Below are positions 1-8,036 of a DNA stretch of 64,000 nt, piece by piece. The stretch comes from an uncultured Jannaschia sp. (lineage in GTDB: Bacteria > Pseudomonadota > Alphaproteobacteria > Rhodobacterales > Rhodobacteraceae). Each line of letters opens with the position of its first letter. Position 1 is the first letter of the stretch. Location: the NCBI RefSeq assembly GCF_947503795.1, contig NZ_CANNEZ010000001.1:46001-110000 (forward strand), read 5' to 3'. The notes beneath the pieces are model-generated. The model saw nothing but the letters and a program-made list of their open reading frames with translations, did not search any database and was not told where the DNA came from. The position numbers and the translations under genes are program-made.

Positions 1-115
1 CCAACGCGCGGCCCGTGGCGTATTGGAACATCTGGTTGCCCAGACCCCCGAGGAGGCGCGCGGTGATCATGGGCGGTTCTTGCCAAAGCGCGGACGGGAT
101 GGCCATAGCGTGGGA

Positions 116-1153
116 ATGGCCGAGCTGATCGTCACGAACTTCAATCCGAACTTCACCGGCGTCTCGGCCACGGCCGCCGGAGTCGTCCGCCATCAGGCCG
201 CGCGCTACGACATGGCGCTGGCGGGACGGGCGCTGCCGGATTGCCCGGCGCCGATCACGCTGGCCGAGGCGCGCGCGCAGAGCCGCGACCACGGCGACCG
301 CCCCTTCGCGATCTGGCACGTGCGCCGCAACCCCGAGATGCAGGCCGGGATCTGGGCGCGGGACGTGCTGCGCCTGCCGATCCGGCTCGTCTTCACCTCC
401 GCCGCGCAGCGCCGCCATTCGGCCTGGCCCCGCTGGCTGATCTCGCGGATGGATGCGGTCATCGCGACGACCGAGGCCGCCGCGACCTACGTGCCGCATG
501 TGCGTGCCGTCGTGCCCCACGGGGTGGACACCGACCGCTGGGCGCCTACCGAGGACCGCGCCGCCGCGTGGGCCGCGACGGGCTATGGCGGCACCCATGG
601 CGTGGCCGCGATCGGGCGCATCCGCCCGGAAAAGGGCACCGACCGCTTCGTCGAGGCGATGCTGCGGCTGCTGCCGACCCGCCCCGGACTGACCGCGCTG
701 GTGATCGGGCAGGCCGGACGCGGACATGCCGCGTTCGAGGCGGATCTGCGCGCGCGGGTCGCGGCGGCTGGACTGGCCGACCGCATCCTCTTTCCGGGCG
801 AGGTCGCGGCGGGCGATCTGCCCCGCCTGATGCGGGCATTGTCGGCGCTGGTCGCCCTGCCGCGCTATGAAGGCTACGGGATGACCCCGCTCGAGGCGAT
901 GGCCTCGGGCGTGCCGTTTGTCGCCACCGATACCGGTCATTTCGCGCGGTTCGCGGGCGCGCAGGCGGGGCGTATCCTGCCCGACGGCGACGACGTGCCA
1001 GAGGCGGCGGCGAAGGCCCTTCCCGACCTTCTCGACGATCCCGATGCTGGACGCGCGGCGCGGGCCCGCGCCGTCGCAGAATTCGGCATCGACCGGGAGG
1101 TGGCGGGGATCGGCGCCGTTTATGATATGCTCTGGGACGGGGGGACGCGATGA
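116..1153 (+). CDS. glycosyltransferase family 4 protein
   Basis: A 345-residue GT-B fold glycosyltransferase, probably adding a sugar to a surface polysaccharide or LPS. The sequence shows a C-terminal GT4 domain: an R-x-x-x-E-K-G-T segment near residue 164 that begins the nucleotide-sugar-binding half, and the E-x7-E signature EGYGMTPLEAM near residues 251-260. The open frame runs upstream to the window edge without a stop, but the ATG at 116 (MAELIVTNFNPNFTG) is preferred because the N-terminal strand starts there and the upstream codons have no family character. The next glycosyltransferase overlaps its end by 4 bp (ATGA), so the two are co-translated. Donor and acceptor cannot be read from the sequence. 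I could not identify a gene in bases 1-115. Confidence 0.85.
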   Translation: MAELIVTNFNPNFTGVSATAAGVVRHQAARYDMALAGRALPDCPAPITLAEARAQSRDHGDRPFAIWHVRRNPEMQAGIWARDVLRLPIRLVFTSAAQRRHSAWPRWLISRMDAVIATTEAAATYVPHVRAVVPHGVDTDRWAPTEDRAAAWAATGYGGTHGVAAIGRIRPEKGTDRFVEAMLRLLPTRPGLTALVIGQAGRGHAAFEADLRARVAAAGLADRILFPGEVAAGDLPRLMRALSALVALPRYEGYGMTPLEAMASGVPFVATDTGHFARFAGAQAGRILPDGDDVPEAAAKALPDLLDDPDAGRAARARAVAEFGIDREVAGIGAVYDMLWDGGTR

Positions 1154-1875
1154 AGGTCGAGGCTGCACTCATCGTCCATCTGGCCCGCGCCACTCAGCGT
1201 CGGTCACAGGTGGACCGCCTGATCGAGGATTGCCCGGTCCCGGCCGAGATCCTGGACGCGGTCGACGGGCGCGCGCTGACCCCCGAGGCGCTGGCCGCAC
1301 GCTACGTCGCGGGCCTGCACCGCCCGCGCTATCCCTTCGAGGCCAATCCCGGCGAGATCGCCTGCTTCCTTAGCCACCGGGCCGCATGGACGCGGATCGT
1401 CGAGGCCGGTTGGGATGCGGCGCTGGTGATCGAGGACGATGCCGGGATCGAGGCGGAGACGCTGCGCCGCGCCATCGCGCTGGCCGAGGCCCATCCCGGC
1501 GAAGGGTTCGTGCAGTTTCAGACGCGCCCGCCCGGGCCGGGGGAGACGGTCGCCTCCGACGGCGAGATCGCCCTGATCCGGCCTGAAGTCGTGCCCCTGC
1601 GGACCACGTTCAACCTCTTTACGCGGGACGCAGCGATGCGGCTGCTGGAGGCGACCGAGCGGTTCGACCGTCCGATCGACACGACGCTCCAGATGCACTG
1701 GATCACGGGGGTCGTTCCGCTGGTCCTCTGGCCGTCGGGCGCCACCGAGCAATCCGAGGCCGTGGGCGGCAGCGTCATCCAGGCGCGGGTGCCCGGCTGG
1801 GCCAAGATGCGCCGCGAGGTCATGCGGCCGATCTACCGCGCGGCGATCAAGCGCCGTTCGCGCAAGGCGCCGTAG
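1150..1875 (+). CDS. glycosyltransferase family 25 protein (LPS biosynthesis type)
   Basis: A 241-residue GT25-type glycosyltransferase. It has the family's N-terminal segment (VHLARATQRR), the central G-E-I-A-C-F-L-S-H-R-A-A-W block near residues 70-82, and the acidic metal/nucleotide-binding LVIEDD motif near residue 94. GT25 members mostly decorate lipo-oligosaccharide. It starts inside the stop of the preceding GT4 gene, which places both in one envelope-glycan operon. Its 3-prime end overlaps the convergent sulfotransferase-like gene by 43 bp. The acceptor is unknown. Confidence 0.85.
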   Translation: MKVEAALIVHLARATQRRSQVDRLIEDCPVPAEILDAVDGRALTPEALAARYVAGLHRPRYPFEANPGEIACFLSHRAAWTRIVEAGWDAALVIEDDAGIEAETLRRAIALAEAHPGEGFVQFQTRPPGPGETVASDGEIALIRPEVVPLRTTFNLFTRDAAMRLLEATERFDRPIDTTLQMHWITGVVPLVLWPSGATEQSEAVGGSVIQARVPGWAKMRREVMRPIYRAAIKRRSRKAP

Positions 1876-2528
1876 AACGGCAGTGCCGCCGCCATGAGGT
1901 CGTCCCGATCTACGTCCGGCAGCGGCCCCTCGGGTCCCGCGAAGCCGGTGGAGCGATGGACCGCGCCGTACCAATGGGGTGCCCAGACCCCGTCCGCGCG
2001 ATGCCCGCCGGCAGGCCAGGACAGCATCGCTTCGGTCCAGGGCAATCCGATCTCGTCGCAGAGCGCCCGCAGCATCGCTTGCGGGTCGTCCCGCAGGTCG
2101 GCCGTGTCGATGACGATCCCGCCCAGCCGGTCGTAGAGCGTCGCCTGCGCGGCGAAGGCGATGCCGTCCTCGGTTATCTCGTCGCGCTTCTCGCCGTAGC
2201 TCGCGATGACGCGGGCCGGGTGGCGGATCAGGTGCACATGGACCGCGCCCTCGGCCCAGTCGAGCGGCATCCCGGCGGCCATGTGATGCGCCATGTGCTT
2301 TTGGTAGACATGCGGGTCGCCATCCCGCGCGCAGACCCGCGCAACCTCGGCGGGGTCGATGGGCTGGCTGTCGAGAATCGCGTCGCGCATCGGATGATCG
2401 CTTCCGGTCGCGGCGAGATAGGCGGCGTAGAACGGCTCGTCCATGACCGTGAAATCGGGCCGGTTCCCGAAGGCATACATCATGGCGGTGGAGAGGTTCC
2501 GGGGACCGGACCAGGTGACGATACGCAT
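1833..2528 (-). CDS. sulfotransferase-like protein
   Basis: A 231-residue P-loop protein of the sulfotransferase-like superfamily. The N-terminus MRIVTWSGPRNLSTAMM is the 5-prime-phosphosulfate-binding loop, and HLIRHPARVIASY near the middle matches the 3-prime-phosphate-binding segment of PAPS-dependent sulfotransferases. The ATG at 2528 was chosen because it places the P-loop at the very N-terminus, as in relatives; the frame is open to 2681 but that extension is low-complexity. The class IV aminotransferase lies just upstream on the same strand. Plant and bacterial proteins combining these two domains are known, so a joint metabolic role is plausible, but no substrate can be assigned. Confidence 0.75.
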   Translation of the reverse strand: MRIVTWSGPRNLSTAMMYAFGNRPDFTVMDEPFYAAYLAATGSDHPMRDAILDSQPIDPAEVARVCARDGDPHVYQKHMAHHMAAGMPLDWAEGAVHVHLIRHPARVIASYGEKRDEITEDGIAFAAQATLYDRLGGIVIDTADLRDDPQAMLRALCDEIGLPWTEAMLSWPAGGHRADGVWAPHWYGAVHRSTGFAGPEGPLPDVDRDDLMAAALPFYGALRERRLIAAR

Positions 2529-2703
2529 GTGGTGTCCGAGCGGTTGAGAGCGAATGTCGGTCTTCGCGACCGTCCGCGCGAGATCGGGCCGGGTCAAGGG
2601 CTGTGTCGGCACGGACGGGCGCCCGGATCGGCCCTGCACATGGCGGGATGGACCGGCTCCGCCTCCGGGCATTACGGTCACCCGCGCGCGGCGCGTGGGG
2701 CGG

Positions 2704-3600
2704 CTAGACGCTGACCAATATCTTGTAGAGCTCCCGGAGCCGCTGCGTCACGGGGCCGAGCTCTCCGGTTCCGATCACGCGGCCGTCGATCATGCCCACG
2801 GGCGTCTGCGCGCCGAAGGTGCCGGTGAGGAACGCCTCGTCGGCGCCGTAGGTGTCGACCAGCGAGAAGTTCCGCTCGAAGACCGGGATGTCGTTCGCAC
2901 GGCAGAGGTCGATCACCTTCTGCCGCGTGATCCCGTTCATGCAGTAATCGCCGGTCGAGGTCCAAACCGCGCCATTCCGCACGATGAAGAAGTTGCACGC
3001 ATTGGTCGTGTTCACGAAGCCATGCACGTCCAGCATCAGCGCCTCGTCGGCGCCGGCCTTCTCGGCAGCGATGCAGGCGAGAATGCAGTTGAGCTTGGAA
3101 TGCGAGTTCAGCTTGGGATCCTGCGTCATCGGCAATCCGCGCAGGTGCGGCACGGTTGCGAGCGACACGGGGCGGGGGATCTTCGGGCGCGAATGCTCCA
3201 TGATTATCACCATGGTCGGCCCCGAGACCGAGAGGCGCGGGTGCTGGAACGGCAGGCGCTTCACGCCGCGCGTGACCATCAGCCGGGCATGGGCGTCGGA
3301 GGTCATGCCATTGGCGGCACGCGTCTCCTCGAGGGCATCAAGCACCTCGTCCGGGCTGCGGCCGATATCGAGGTCGATCGCCTTCGCGGCCTCGAAGAGT
3401 CGGGCGACATGCTCGTCGGGAAAGGTCCAGCGCCCATCGTATAGGCGCAGCCCTTCCCAGACGCCGTCGCCCAGCATGAAGCCGCTGTCATAGACCGAGA
3501 CCTTCGCGTCGGGCCGCGGCGTCAGGGTTCCGTCGATCCAGATGAGGATATCGGCGTTGCGCGCGTCCTCCTCGGCCTCGTGTGTGCTGATCTTGTCCAT
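2704..3600 (-). CDS. aminotransferase class IV (BCAT/D-amino-acid aminotransferase-like)
   Basis: A 298-residue PLP enzyme of fold type IV. It shows the N-terminal W-I-D-G start, the V-S-V-Y-D-S-G-F-M-L-G-D-G-V-W-E-G block near residues 36-52, a candidate Schiff-base lysine in SHSKLN near residue 168, and the cofactor-binding segments VNTTNACNFF and GITRQ. Members transaminate branched-chain amino acids, D-amino acids or amines, or act as 4-amino-4-deoxychorismate lyase; the motif set does not settle which. It is followed on the same strand after 175 bp by the sulfotransferase-like gene, the probable partner. Confidence 0.8.
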   Translation of the reverse strand: MDKISTHEAEEDARNADILIWIDGTLTPRPDAKVSVYDSGFMLGDGVWEGLRLYDGRWTFPDEHVARLFEAAKAIDLDIGRSPDEVLDALEETRAANGMTSDAHARLMVTRGVKRLPFQHPRLSVSGPTMVIIMEHSRPKIPRPVSLATVPHLRGLPMTQDPKLNSHSKLNCILACIAAEKAGADEALMLDVHGFVNTTNACNFFIVRNGAVWTSTGDYCMNGITRQKVIDLCRANDIPVFERNFSLVDTYGADEAFLTGTFGAQTPVGMIDGRVIGTGELGPVTQRLRELYKILVSV

Positions 3601-3687
3601 AGGCGGGAGGCTGCCGTCACGCGGGCGTGATTTGCAAGCCGTCGCCCGCCGCGTGAAGGTAGACCGAACGGTTCAGGAGGGGCGATC

Positions 3688-3828
3688 ATGACGCGCGAGA
3701 CGACACAGAACCTGCGGCTGGTCCTTCTGGTGATCGCGATCCTCGCGGGTGTCGCGGTCCAGGGGCATCACGACCGGAGCGGCAAGGCCGAGGCCGAACC
3801 CCGGATCGAGACCTCGATGCTGGGATGA
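3688..3828 (+). CDS. small single-pass membrane protein (46 aa)
   Basis: A short open frame preceded by a strong Shine-Dalgarno AGGAGG at 3675-3680, seven bases before the ATG. The product starts MTRETTQNLRLVLLVIAILA: a polar head, one hydrophobic helix (about residues 10-26), then a charged tail HHDRSGKAEAEPRIE. A G/C-rich hairpin follows 6 bp after the stop. I do not recognise a family. The ribosome site, the clean helix and the hairpin together argue for a real gene; it could be a small membrane regulator or a subunit. It stands alone between divergent genes. Confidence 0.55.
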   Translation: MTRETTQNLRLVLLVIAILAGVAVQGHHDRSGKAEAEPRIETSMLG

Positions 3829-3833
3829 CGCGG

Positions 3834-3859
3834 CCGCGGGCGGGATGATCCCGCCGCGG
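3834..3859 (+). terminator. G/C-rich hairpin after the 46-aa ORF
   Basis: CCGCG-G-GCGGGA pairs with TCCCGCCGCGG around a TGA loop, 11 bp of stem with one bulge, starting 6 bp after the stop at 3828. There is no clear T-tract, so it may be a weak or Rho-assisted terminator or an mRNA-stabilising hairpin. Confidence 0.35.
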
Positions 3860-4006
3860 AGGATTCGGCACGCTCTCGCCGATCTTGGGTGGCGAGAACG
3901 GTTGACGGAGCGATGTGTCGGATACGACGCGCGTTATGCATGTCCATGCGGTCCGGCATCCGGGTCCGCATGACGAACCCCGTGCCGGCGCGGAACGGGG
4001 CGGGCG

Positions 4007-4294
4007 TCAGTAGAAGGCCGGCGCGTTGTTGATGAGCACGGTGCGCAGCACGAAGATCCCGAGGATGACGATCAGCGGCGCGAGGTCGAGCCCACCCATC
4101 TGCGGCAGTGCCCGCCGGATCGGGCCGTAGACCGGCTCGAGCAGGCGGTTCAGCCCGTCCCAGATCTGGGCGACGATCGGCTGGCCGAGGTTGAGCACCC
4201 CGAACTGGATCAGCCAGGACATGATGATGTGGACGATGATGATCGTCTGCGCCACCGAGAGCAGCATCATGATGATCTGGAAGAGCGAGGTCAT
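4007..4294 (-). CDS. YggT family membrane protein
   Basis: A 95-residue protein with two hydrophobic helices flanking an amphipathic middle. MTSLFQIIMMLLSVAQTIII and the C-terminal APLIVILGIFVLRTVLI are membrane segments, and the central L-x-x-L-L-E-P-V-Y-G-P-I-R-R-A-L-P block is the YggT signature. Usual family length is about 90-190 residues, and one-repeat forms like this are common in alphaproteobacteria. YggT proteins are linked to osmotic shock and, near cell-division genes, to membrane organisation; the biochemical role is unsettled. The start at 4294 is the first ATG directly before the first helix. It is divergent from the thioesterase gene. Confidence 0.85.
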   Translation of the reverse strand: MTSLFQIIMMLLSVAQTIIIVHIIMSWLIQFGVLNLGQPIVAQIWDGLNRLLEPVYGPIRRALPQMGGLDLAPLIVILGIFVLRTVLINNAPAFY

Positions 4295-4401
4295 GGGCGG
4301 TTCCTGTGGTTGCGCCCCCGATCTAGGCGCGGCGAGGAGCCATAGCAACCGGACGCCGCGTTCGGGTTGACGCCGCGCGCGCCCGGCCGGAGGACGACAC
4401 C

Positions 4402-4944
4402 ATGTATCCATTCCTGCGACTCGCCCATCAACTCGTCCGCGCGCGGGGTCTGCCCCCGCTCGGGCTTCGCGACGTGCATGTTTCGCAACATCGCTGCTGG
4501 CCCTGGGATCTCGACGGGTTCATGGAGATGAACAACGGGCGCACCCTGACGCTCTACGACCTGGGGCGCTTCGGGGCCGGGGTCCGCATGGGCCTTTCGG
4601 GCGTCCTTCGGGAAAAGCGCTGGGGTCTCGCCGTCGCGGGGACGAGCGTGCGCTACCGCAAGCGCGTCACCGCCTTCCAGAGGATCGAGATGCGCACCCG
4701 TGTCGTCGGCTGGGACGCGCGCTTCGTCTATATCGTGCAGGACATGTGGGTCGCGGGCACCTGCTGCAGCCAGGCGCTCCTGCGGACGGCGGTGGTGGCA
4801 GGCGGCCGGGCCGTGCCGACGTCCGAGGTGCTGGCCGCGATGGGCGAGGACGCGACGCCGCCCGAGCTGCCCGAATGGGTCGCGGCATGGATCGAGGCCG
4901 AGGCCACGCGCCCCTGGCCCCCGGAACGGCCCGCCGCCGCCTGA
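4402..4944 (+). CDS. acyl-CoA thioesterase family protein (THEM6-like hotdog fold)
   Basis: A 180-residue hotdog-fold protein. The segment WDLDGFMEMNNGRTLTLYDLGR contains the M-N-N-G-R-x-L helix typical of THEM6/4-hydroxybenzoyl-CoA-thioesterase relatives, followed by strands GTSVRYRKRV and RIEMRTRVVGWDARFVYI. Such proteins hydrolyse acyl-CoA thioesters, although the natural substrate of this subgroup is not known. It is divergent from yggT and separated by 72 bp from the MFS transporter on the same strand. Confidence 0.8.
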   Translation: MYPFLRLAHQLVRARGLPPLGLRDVHVSQHRCWPWDLDGFMEMNNGRTLTLYDLGRFGAGVRMGLSGVLREKRWGLAVAGTSVRYRKRVTAFQRIEMRTRVVGWDARFVYIVQDMWVAGTCCSQALLRTAVVAGGRAVPTSEVLAAMGEDATPPELPEWVAAWIEAEATRPWPPERPAAA

Positions 4945-5016
4945 CGGGCCGTCACGCGAGCGTTGCATGAGCGTGCTTTCCCGACCAAGGTCGCCGTGAC
5001 GACCGGGGAGACGGCC

Positions 5017-6384
5017 ATGACCACCGAAACGGACGCCGGGGCCCTGCGCAAGCGGGTGCGCGGCTGGATGATGTTCGACTTCGCGTCGCAGCCTTACAAC
5101 ACGCTTCTGCTGACCTTCATCTTCGGACCCTATTTCGCGACCGTCGTCGGCGACCCGGTCGCTGCGCAGTCGATGTGGGGCTTCGCCATCGGCTTCGCGG
5201 GCTTGGCCATCGCGCTGCTGGCGCCGGTGCTCGGTGCACTTGCCGATGCGTCCGGGCGGCATCTGGGATGGATCTGGTTCTTCTCGGGGCTCTACATCCT
5301 CGGGGCGGCGGCGCTCTGGTGGGCGGTGCCCGACGCGGACGGCGTGACGCTGATCCTCGTGGCCTTCTGCCTCGGACTGATCGGCATGGAATTCGCGACG
5401 ATCTTCACCAATGCGATGCTGCCCACGCTGGGCCCGCGCGACGAGATCGGCCGCATCTCCGGCAGCGGCTGGGCGCTGGGCTATGTCGGCGGGGTGATCG
5501 CGCTGGTCATCATGCTGCTGCTGTTTGCCGAGAATGCGTCGGGCGTGACCCTGCTGGGCCAGCCGCCGCTGTTCGGGCTGGACCCCGAAACGCGCGAGGG
5601 CACCCGCTTCGTCGGGCCGTTCACCGCGATCTGGTACGCCGTCTTCATGATCCCGTTCTTCCTCTGGGTCCGTCCGGTGCGCCGCGCGGCGGTGGAGGGC
5701 ATCCCGCTGGGTCGCGCGCTCCGGGCGCTGGGGGACACGCTCCGCCGCCTGCCCGAGACGCCGGGCTTCACCGCCTATCTCGGGGCGTCGATGCTCTACC
5801 GCGACGCGCTCAACGGGCTCTACACCTTCGGCGGGATCTACGCGGTCGGCGTGCTCGGCTGGTCGGTGATCGATGTCGGCGTCTTCGGCATCCTCGCGGC
5901 CGTGACCGGTGCGATCTTCGCATGGATCGGCGGGCGGCTGGACCGGGCGCGCGGGCCGAAGCCGGTGATCACCGGCTGCGTGCTGGCGCTGCTCGTGGCG
6001 ACGGTCGCGGTTGTCACGGTATCACCCACCTCCGTGATGGGTCTGCCGGTCGCCGAAGGCTCGTCCCTTCCGACGATCGCCTTCTACGTCATCGGCGCCG
6101 TGATCGGCGCGGCCGGCGGGTCGCTCCAAGCCTCCAGCCGCACGATGCTCGTCCGGCAGGCCAACCCCGACCGCATCACGGAAGGCTTCGGCCTCTATGC
6201 GCTCGCGGGCAAGGCGACGGCCTTTCTCGCGCCGTTCCTGATCGGCTGGGTGACGCTCGCCTCGGGCAGCCAGCAACTCGGCATCCTGCCCATCGCGGGC
6301 CTGTTCATCGGCGGGCTGATCCTGCTACTCTGGGTGAAACCTGAAGGGGAAGCCGCATGGTCCGCACGACCCTCATCTGTCTGA
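5017..6384 (+). CDS. MFS transporter, UMF1/Atg22-like
   Basis: A 455-residue inner-membrane major facilitator with about 12 hydrophobic segments. The N-terminus GWMMFDFASQPYNTLLLTFI is the conserved first helix of the UMF1 (unidentified major facilitator)/vacuole-effluxer Atg22-like family, and L-G-A-L-A-D-A-S-G-R-H lies in the loop between helices 2 and 3. The ATG at 5017 has a GGGGAG ribosome site six bases upstream. The 3-prime end overlaps mepA by 28 bp, so translation is coupled. Fungal Atg22 proteins export amino acids from vacuoles; bacterial substrates are unknown, though coupling to an amidohydrolytic wall enzyme would fit export or recycling of small peptides or amino acids (inference). 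Confidence 0.85.
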   Translation: MTTETDAGALRKRVRGWMMFDFASQPYNTLLLTFIFGPYFATVVGDPVAAQSMWGFAIGFAGLAIALLAPVLGALADASGRHLGWIWFFSGLYILGAAALWWAVPDADGVTLILVAFCLGLIGMEFATIFTNAMLPTLGPRDEIGRISGSGWALGYVGGVIALVIMLLLFAENASGVTLLGQPPLFGLDPETREGTRFVGPFTAIWYAVFMIPFFLWVRPVRRAAVEGIPLGRALRALGDTLRRLPETPGFTAYLGASMLYRDALNGLYTFGGIYAVGVLGWSVIDVGVFGILAAVTGAIFAWIGGRLDRARGPKPVITGCVLALLVATVAVVTVSPTSVMGLPVAEGSSLPTIAFYVIGAVIGAAGGSLQASSRTMLVRQANPDRITEGFGLYALAGKATAFLAPFLIGWVTLASGSQQLGILPIAGLFIGGLILLLWVKPEGEAAWSARPSSV

Positions 6385-7217
6385 TATCGCTGCTTTTGGC
6401 GCTGCCGGCGCAAGCCCAGCTCGCCAAGGAGCAATTCGGCGCGCAGTCGCGCCCCTCGGCGCAGTCGCCCGAGCCCTTCGGCAGCTATGCGCGGGGATGT
6501 GCCGCCGGTCTCGTCGAGCTGCCCGAAACCGGCGACAGCTGGCAGGCCATGCGCCTCAGCCGCAACCGCAACTGGGGCCATCCCGAACTGATCGACCTCG
6601 TGCAGGAGGTCGGGCGGCACATGAACCGCATCGGCTGGGGTGGCATCTATGTCGGCGACCTGAGCCAGCCGCGCGGCGGCCCGATGCTGACCGGGCACCG
6701 CAGCCACCAGATCGGGCTCGACGCCGACATCTGGCTCTATCCCGCGACCGACATGACGCTCAGCCGCCGCCAGCGCGAGAATATCAGCGCCGTGTCGATG
6801 CGTCGGGCCGAAGGGGCCTACGTCAATTCCAACTGGTCCCGCGGCCAGCACGAGCTGGTCAAGAAGGCCGCGCAGGATCGCCGCACCGCGCGCATCTTCA
6901 TCTTCCCCGGCGCCAAGGTGCAGATGTGCGAGGACGAGACCGGCAATCGCGACTGGCTGCGCAAGGTGCGTCCCTGGTACGGGCACCATTATCACATGCA
7001 TGTCCGCATCGCCTGTCCGCGTGGCGCGCGCGGCTGCGTCGACCAGGACCCGCCGCCCCGCGGCGATGGCTGCGCCGAGGCGCGGGAATGGCAGGCCAAT
7101 ATCCTGAACCCGCCGCCGCCCGATCCGAACGCCCCCGCACCCACCCCGCGTCGCGAACTTCGGCTCGCCGATCTGCCGCAGCAATGCGCCTCCGTACTCT
7201 CTGCGCCCTCGCGCTGA
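6357..7217 (+). CDS. mepA: penicillin-insensitive murein endopeptidase MepA
   Basis: A 286-residue LAS-family zinc metallopeptidase that cleaves D-alanyl-meso-diaminopimelyl crosslinks in the periplasm. A signal peptide (MVRTTLICLISLLLALPAQA) is followed by the zinc motif H-R-S-H-Q-I-G-L-D-A-D-I-W near residues 118-130, and by H-Y-H-M-H-V-R near residues 211-217, which supplies the remaining His ligands. Cysteines at C-A-A-G, M-C-E-D, I-A-C-P, G-C-V-D and G-C-A-E fit a periplasmic protein with disulfides. It overlaps the MFS gene upstream and the esterase-like gene downstream (34 bp). Confidence 0.93.
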   Translation: MVRTTLICLISLLLALPAQAQLAKEQFGAQSRPSAQSPEPFGSYARGCAAGLVELPETGDSWQAMRLSRNRNWGHPELIDLVQEVGRHMNRIGWGGIYVGDLSQPRGGPMLTGHRSHQIGLDADIWLYPATDMTLSRRQRENISAVSMRRAEGAYVNSNWSRGQHELVKKAAQDRRTARIFIFPGAKVQMCEDETGNRDWLRKVRPWYGHHYHMHVRIACPRGARGCVDQDPPPRGDGCAEAREWQANILNPPPPDPNAPAPTPRRELRLADLPQQCASVLSAPSR

Positions 7218-8032
7218 TCGCTGGACCCGCCTCCGCCGCCGACTATCTCGGGAGCCACACCTGGCGCCCCGAATGGCACGGGGCGGGCGGGTTCTCTGCG
7301 CTGTGGCTGGATGCTGACGGCGCCGGGTTCGTCGTGCTGTCGGACCGGGGCGCCTGGGTGCGCGGACGCCTCTCGCGAGACGCCGCCGGGGCGGTCGCCG
7401 GGGTCGCTGTCGACGATCGCGGCCCGCTCCTGCGATCGACGGGGGACGATTTGCGCGGTCTGGAGCGCGACGCCGAGGGCATTGCGCGCGCCGGGGATGC
7501 CTTCTACGTCAGCTACGAGGGCGTGCACCGCGTGATGCGGCATTCCGACATCGCGGGCGCGCCCGAACGCTTCGAACAGCCTGACGCGTTCGAGGGGTTG
7601 CAGGACAATTCCGGCCTTGAGGCGCTGGCCGCCGATGCCGAGGGCCGTCTCTATGCCATTCCCGAGCGGTCTGGCGCGCTGGACCGGCCCTTCCCGGTCT
7701 GGCGCTTCGACGCGGCGGGCTGGGCGGTTGCGTTCGATTTGCCGCGCGACGGCCGCTACCTCGTGGCCGGGGCGGATGTCGGGCCGGACGGGCGGCTTTA
7801 CGTGCTCGAACGGGATTTCGCGCTGATTGGGTTCCGCAGCCGCGTTCGCAGCTTCGACCTCGACGGCGGCGACGCGCGCACCGAGATCGAGAGCGGGCTC
7901 GCGGCGCATGACAACCTCGAAGGCATCTCGGTTTGGCGCGACGCGACGGATCGCCTGCGCGTGACCCTCATCTCCGACGACAACCTCCGCGCGGTGCAGC
8001 GCACGGAGTTTGTCGACTACGTGCTGGACTGA
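7184..8032 (+). CDS. esterase-like activity of phytase family protein
   Basis: A 282-residue secreted protein with a signal peptide ([18 protein letters not shown]) and a beta-propeller-like body. The repeated strands [57 protein letters not shown] and [10 protein letters not shown] match the phytase-like family, in which acidic G-x-E-x-x-A/G patches bind metal. The ATG at 7184, inside mepA, was chosen because the signal peptide begins there. The substrate is unknown; family members act on phosphoesters or carboxylic esters. It ends 4 bp before the start of the aconitase X gene. Confidence 0.8.
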   Translation: MRLRTLCALALIAGPASAADYLGSHTWRPEWHGAGGFSALWLDADGAGFVVLSDRGAWVRGRLSRDAAGAVAGVAVDDRGPLLRSTGDDLRGLERDAEGIARAGDAFYVSYEGVHRVMRHSDIAGAPERFEQPDAFEGLQDNSGLEALAADAEGRLYAIPERSGALDRPFPVWRFDAAGWAVAFDLPRDGRYLVAGADVGPDGRLYVLERDFALIGFRSRVRSFDLDGGDARTEIESGLAAHDNLEGISVWRDATDRLRVTLISDDNLRAVQRTEFVDYVLD

Positions 8033-8036
8033 CGGC

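Noticed and set aside
1..115. 3-prime end of an upstream gene
   Set aside because: Two forward frames end within the first 130 bases but neither shows recognisable family residues, so no partial gene is called.
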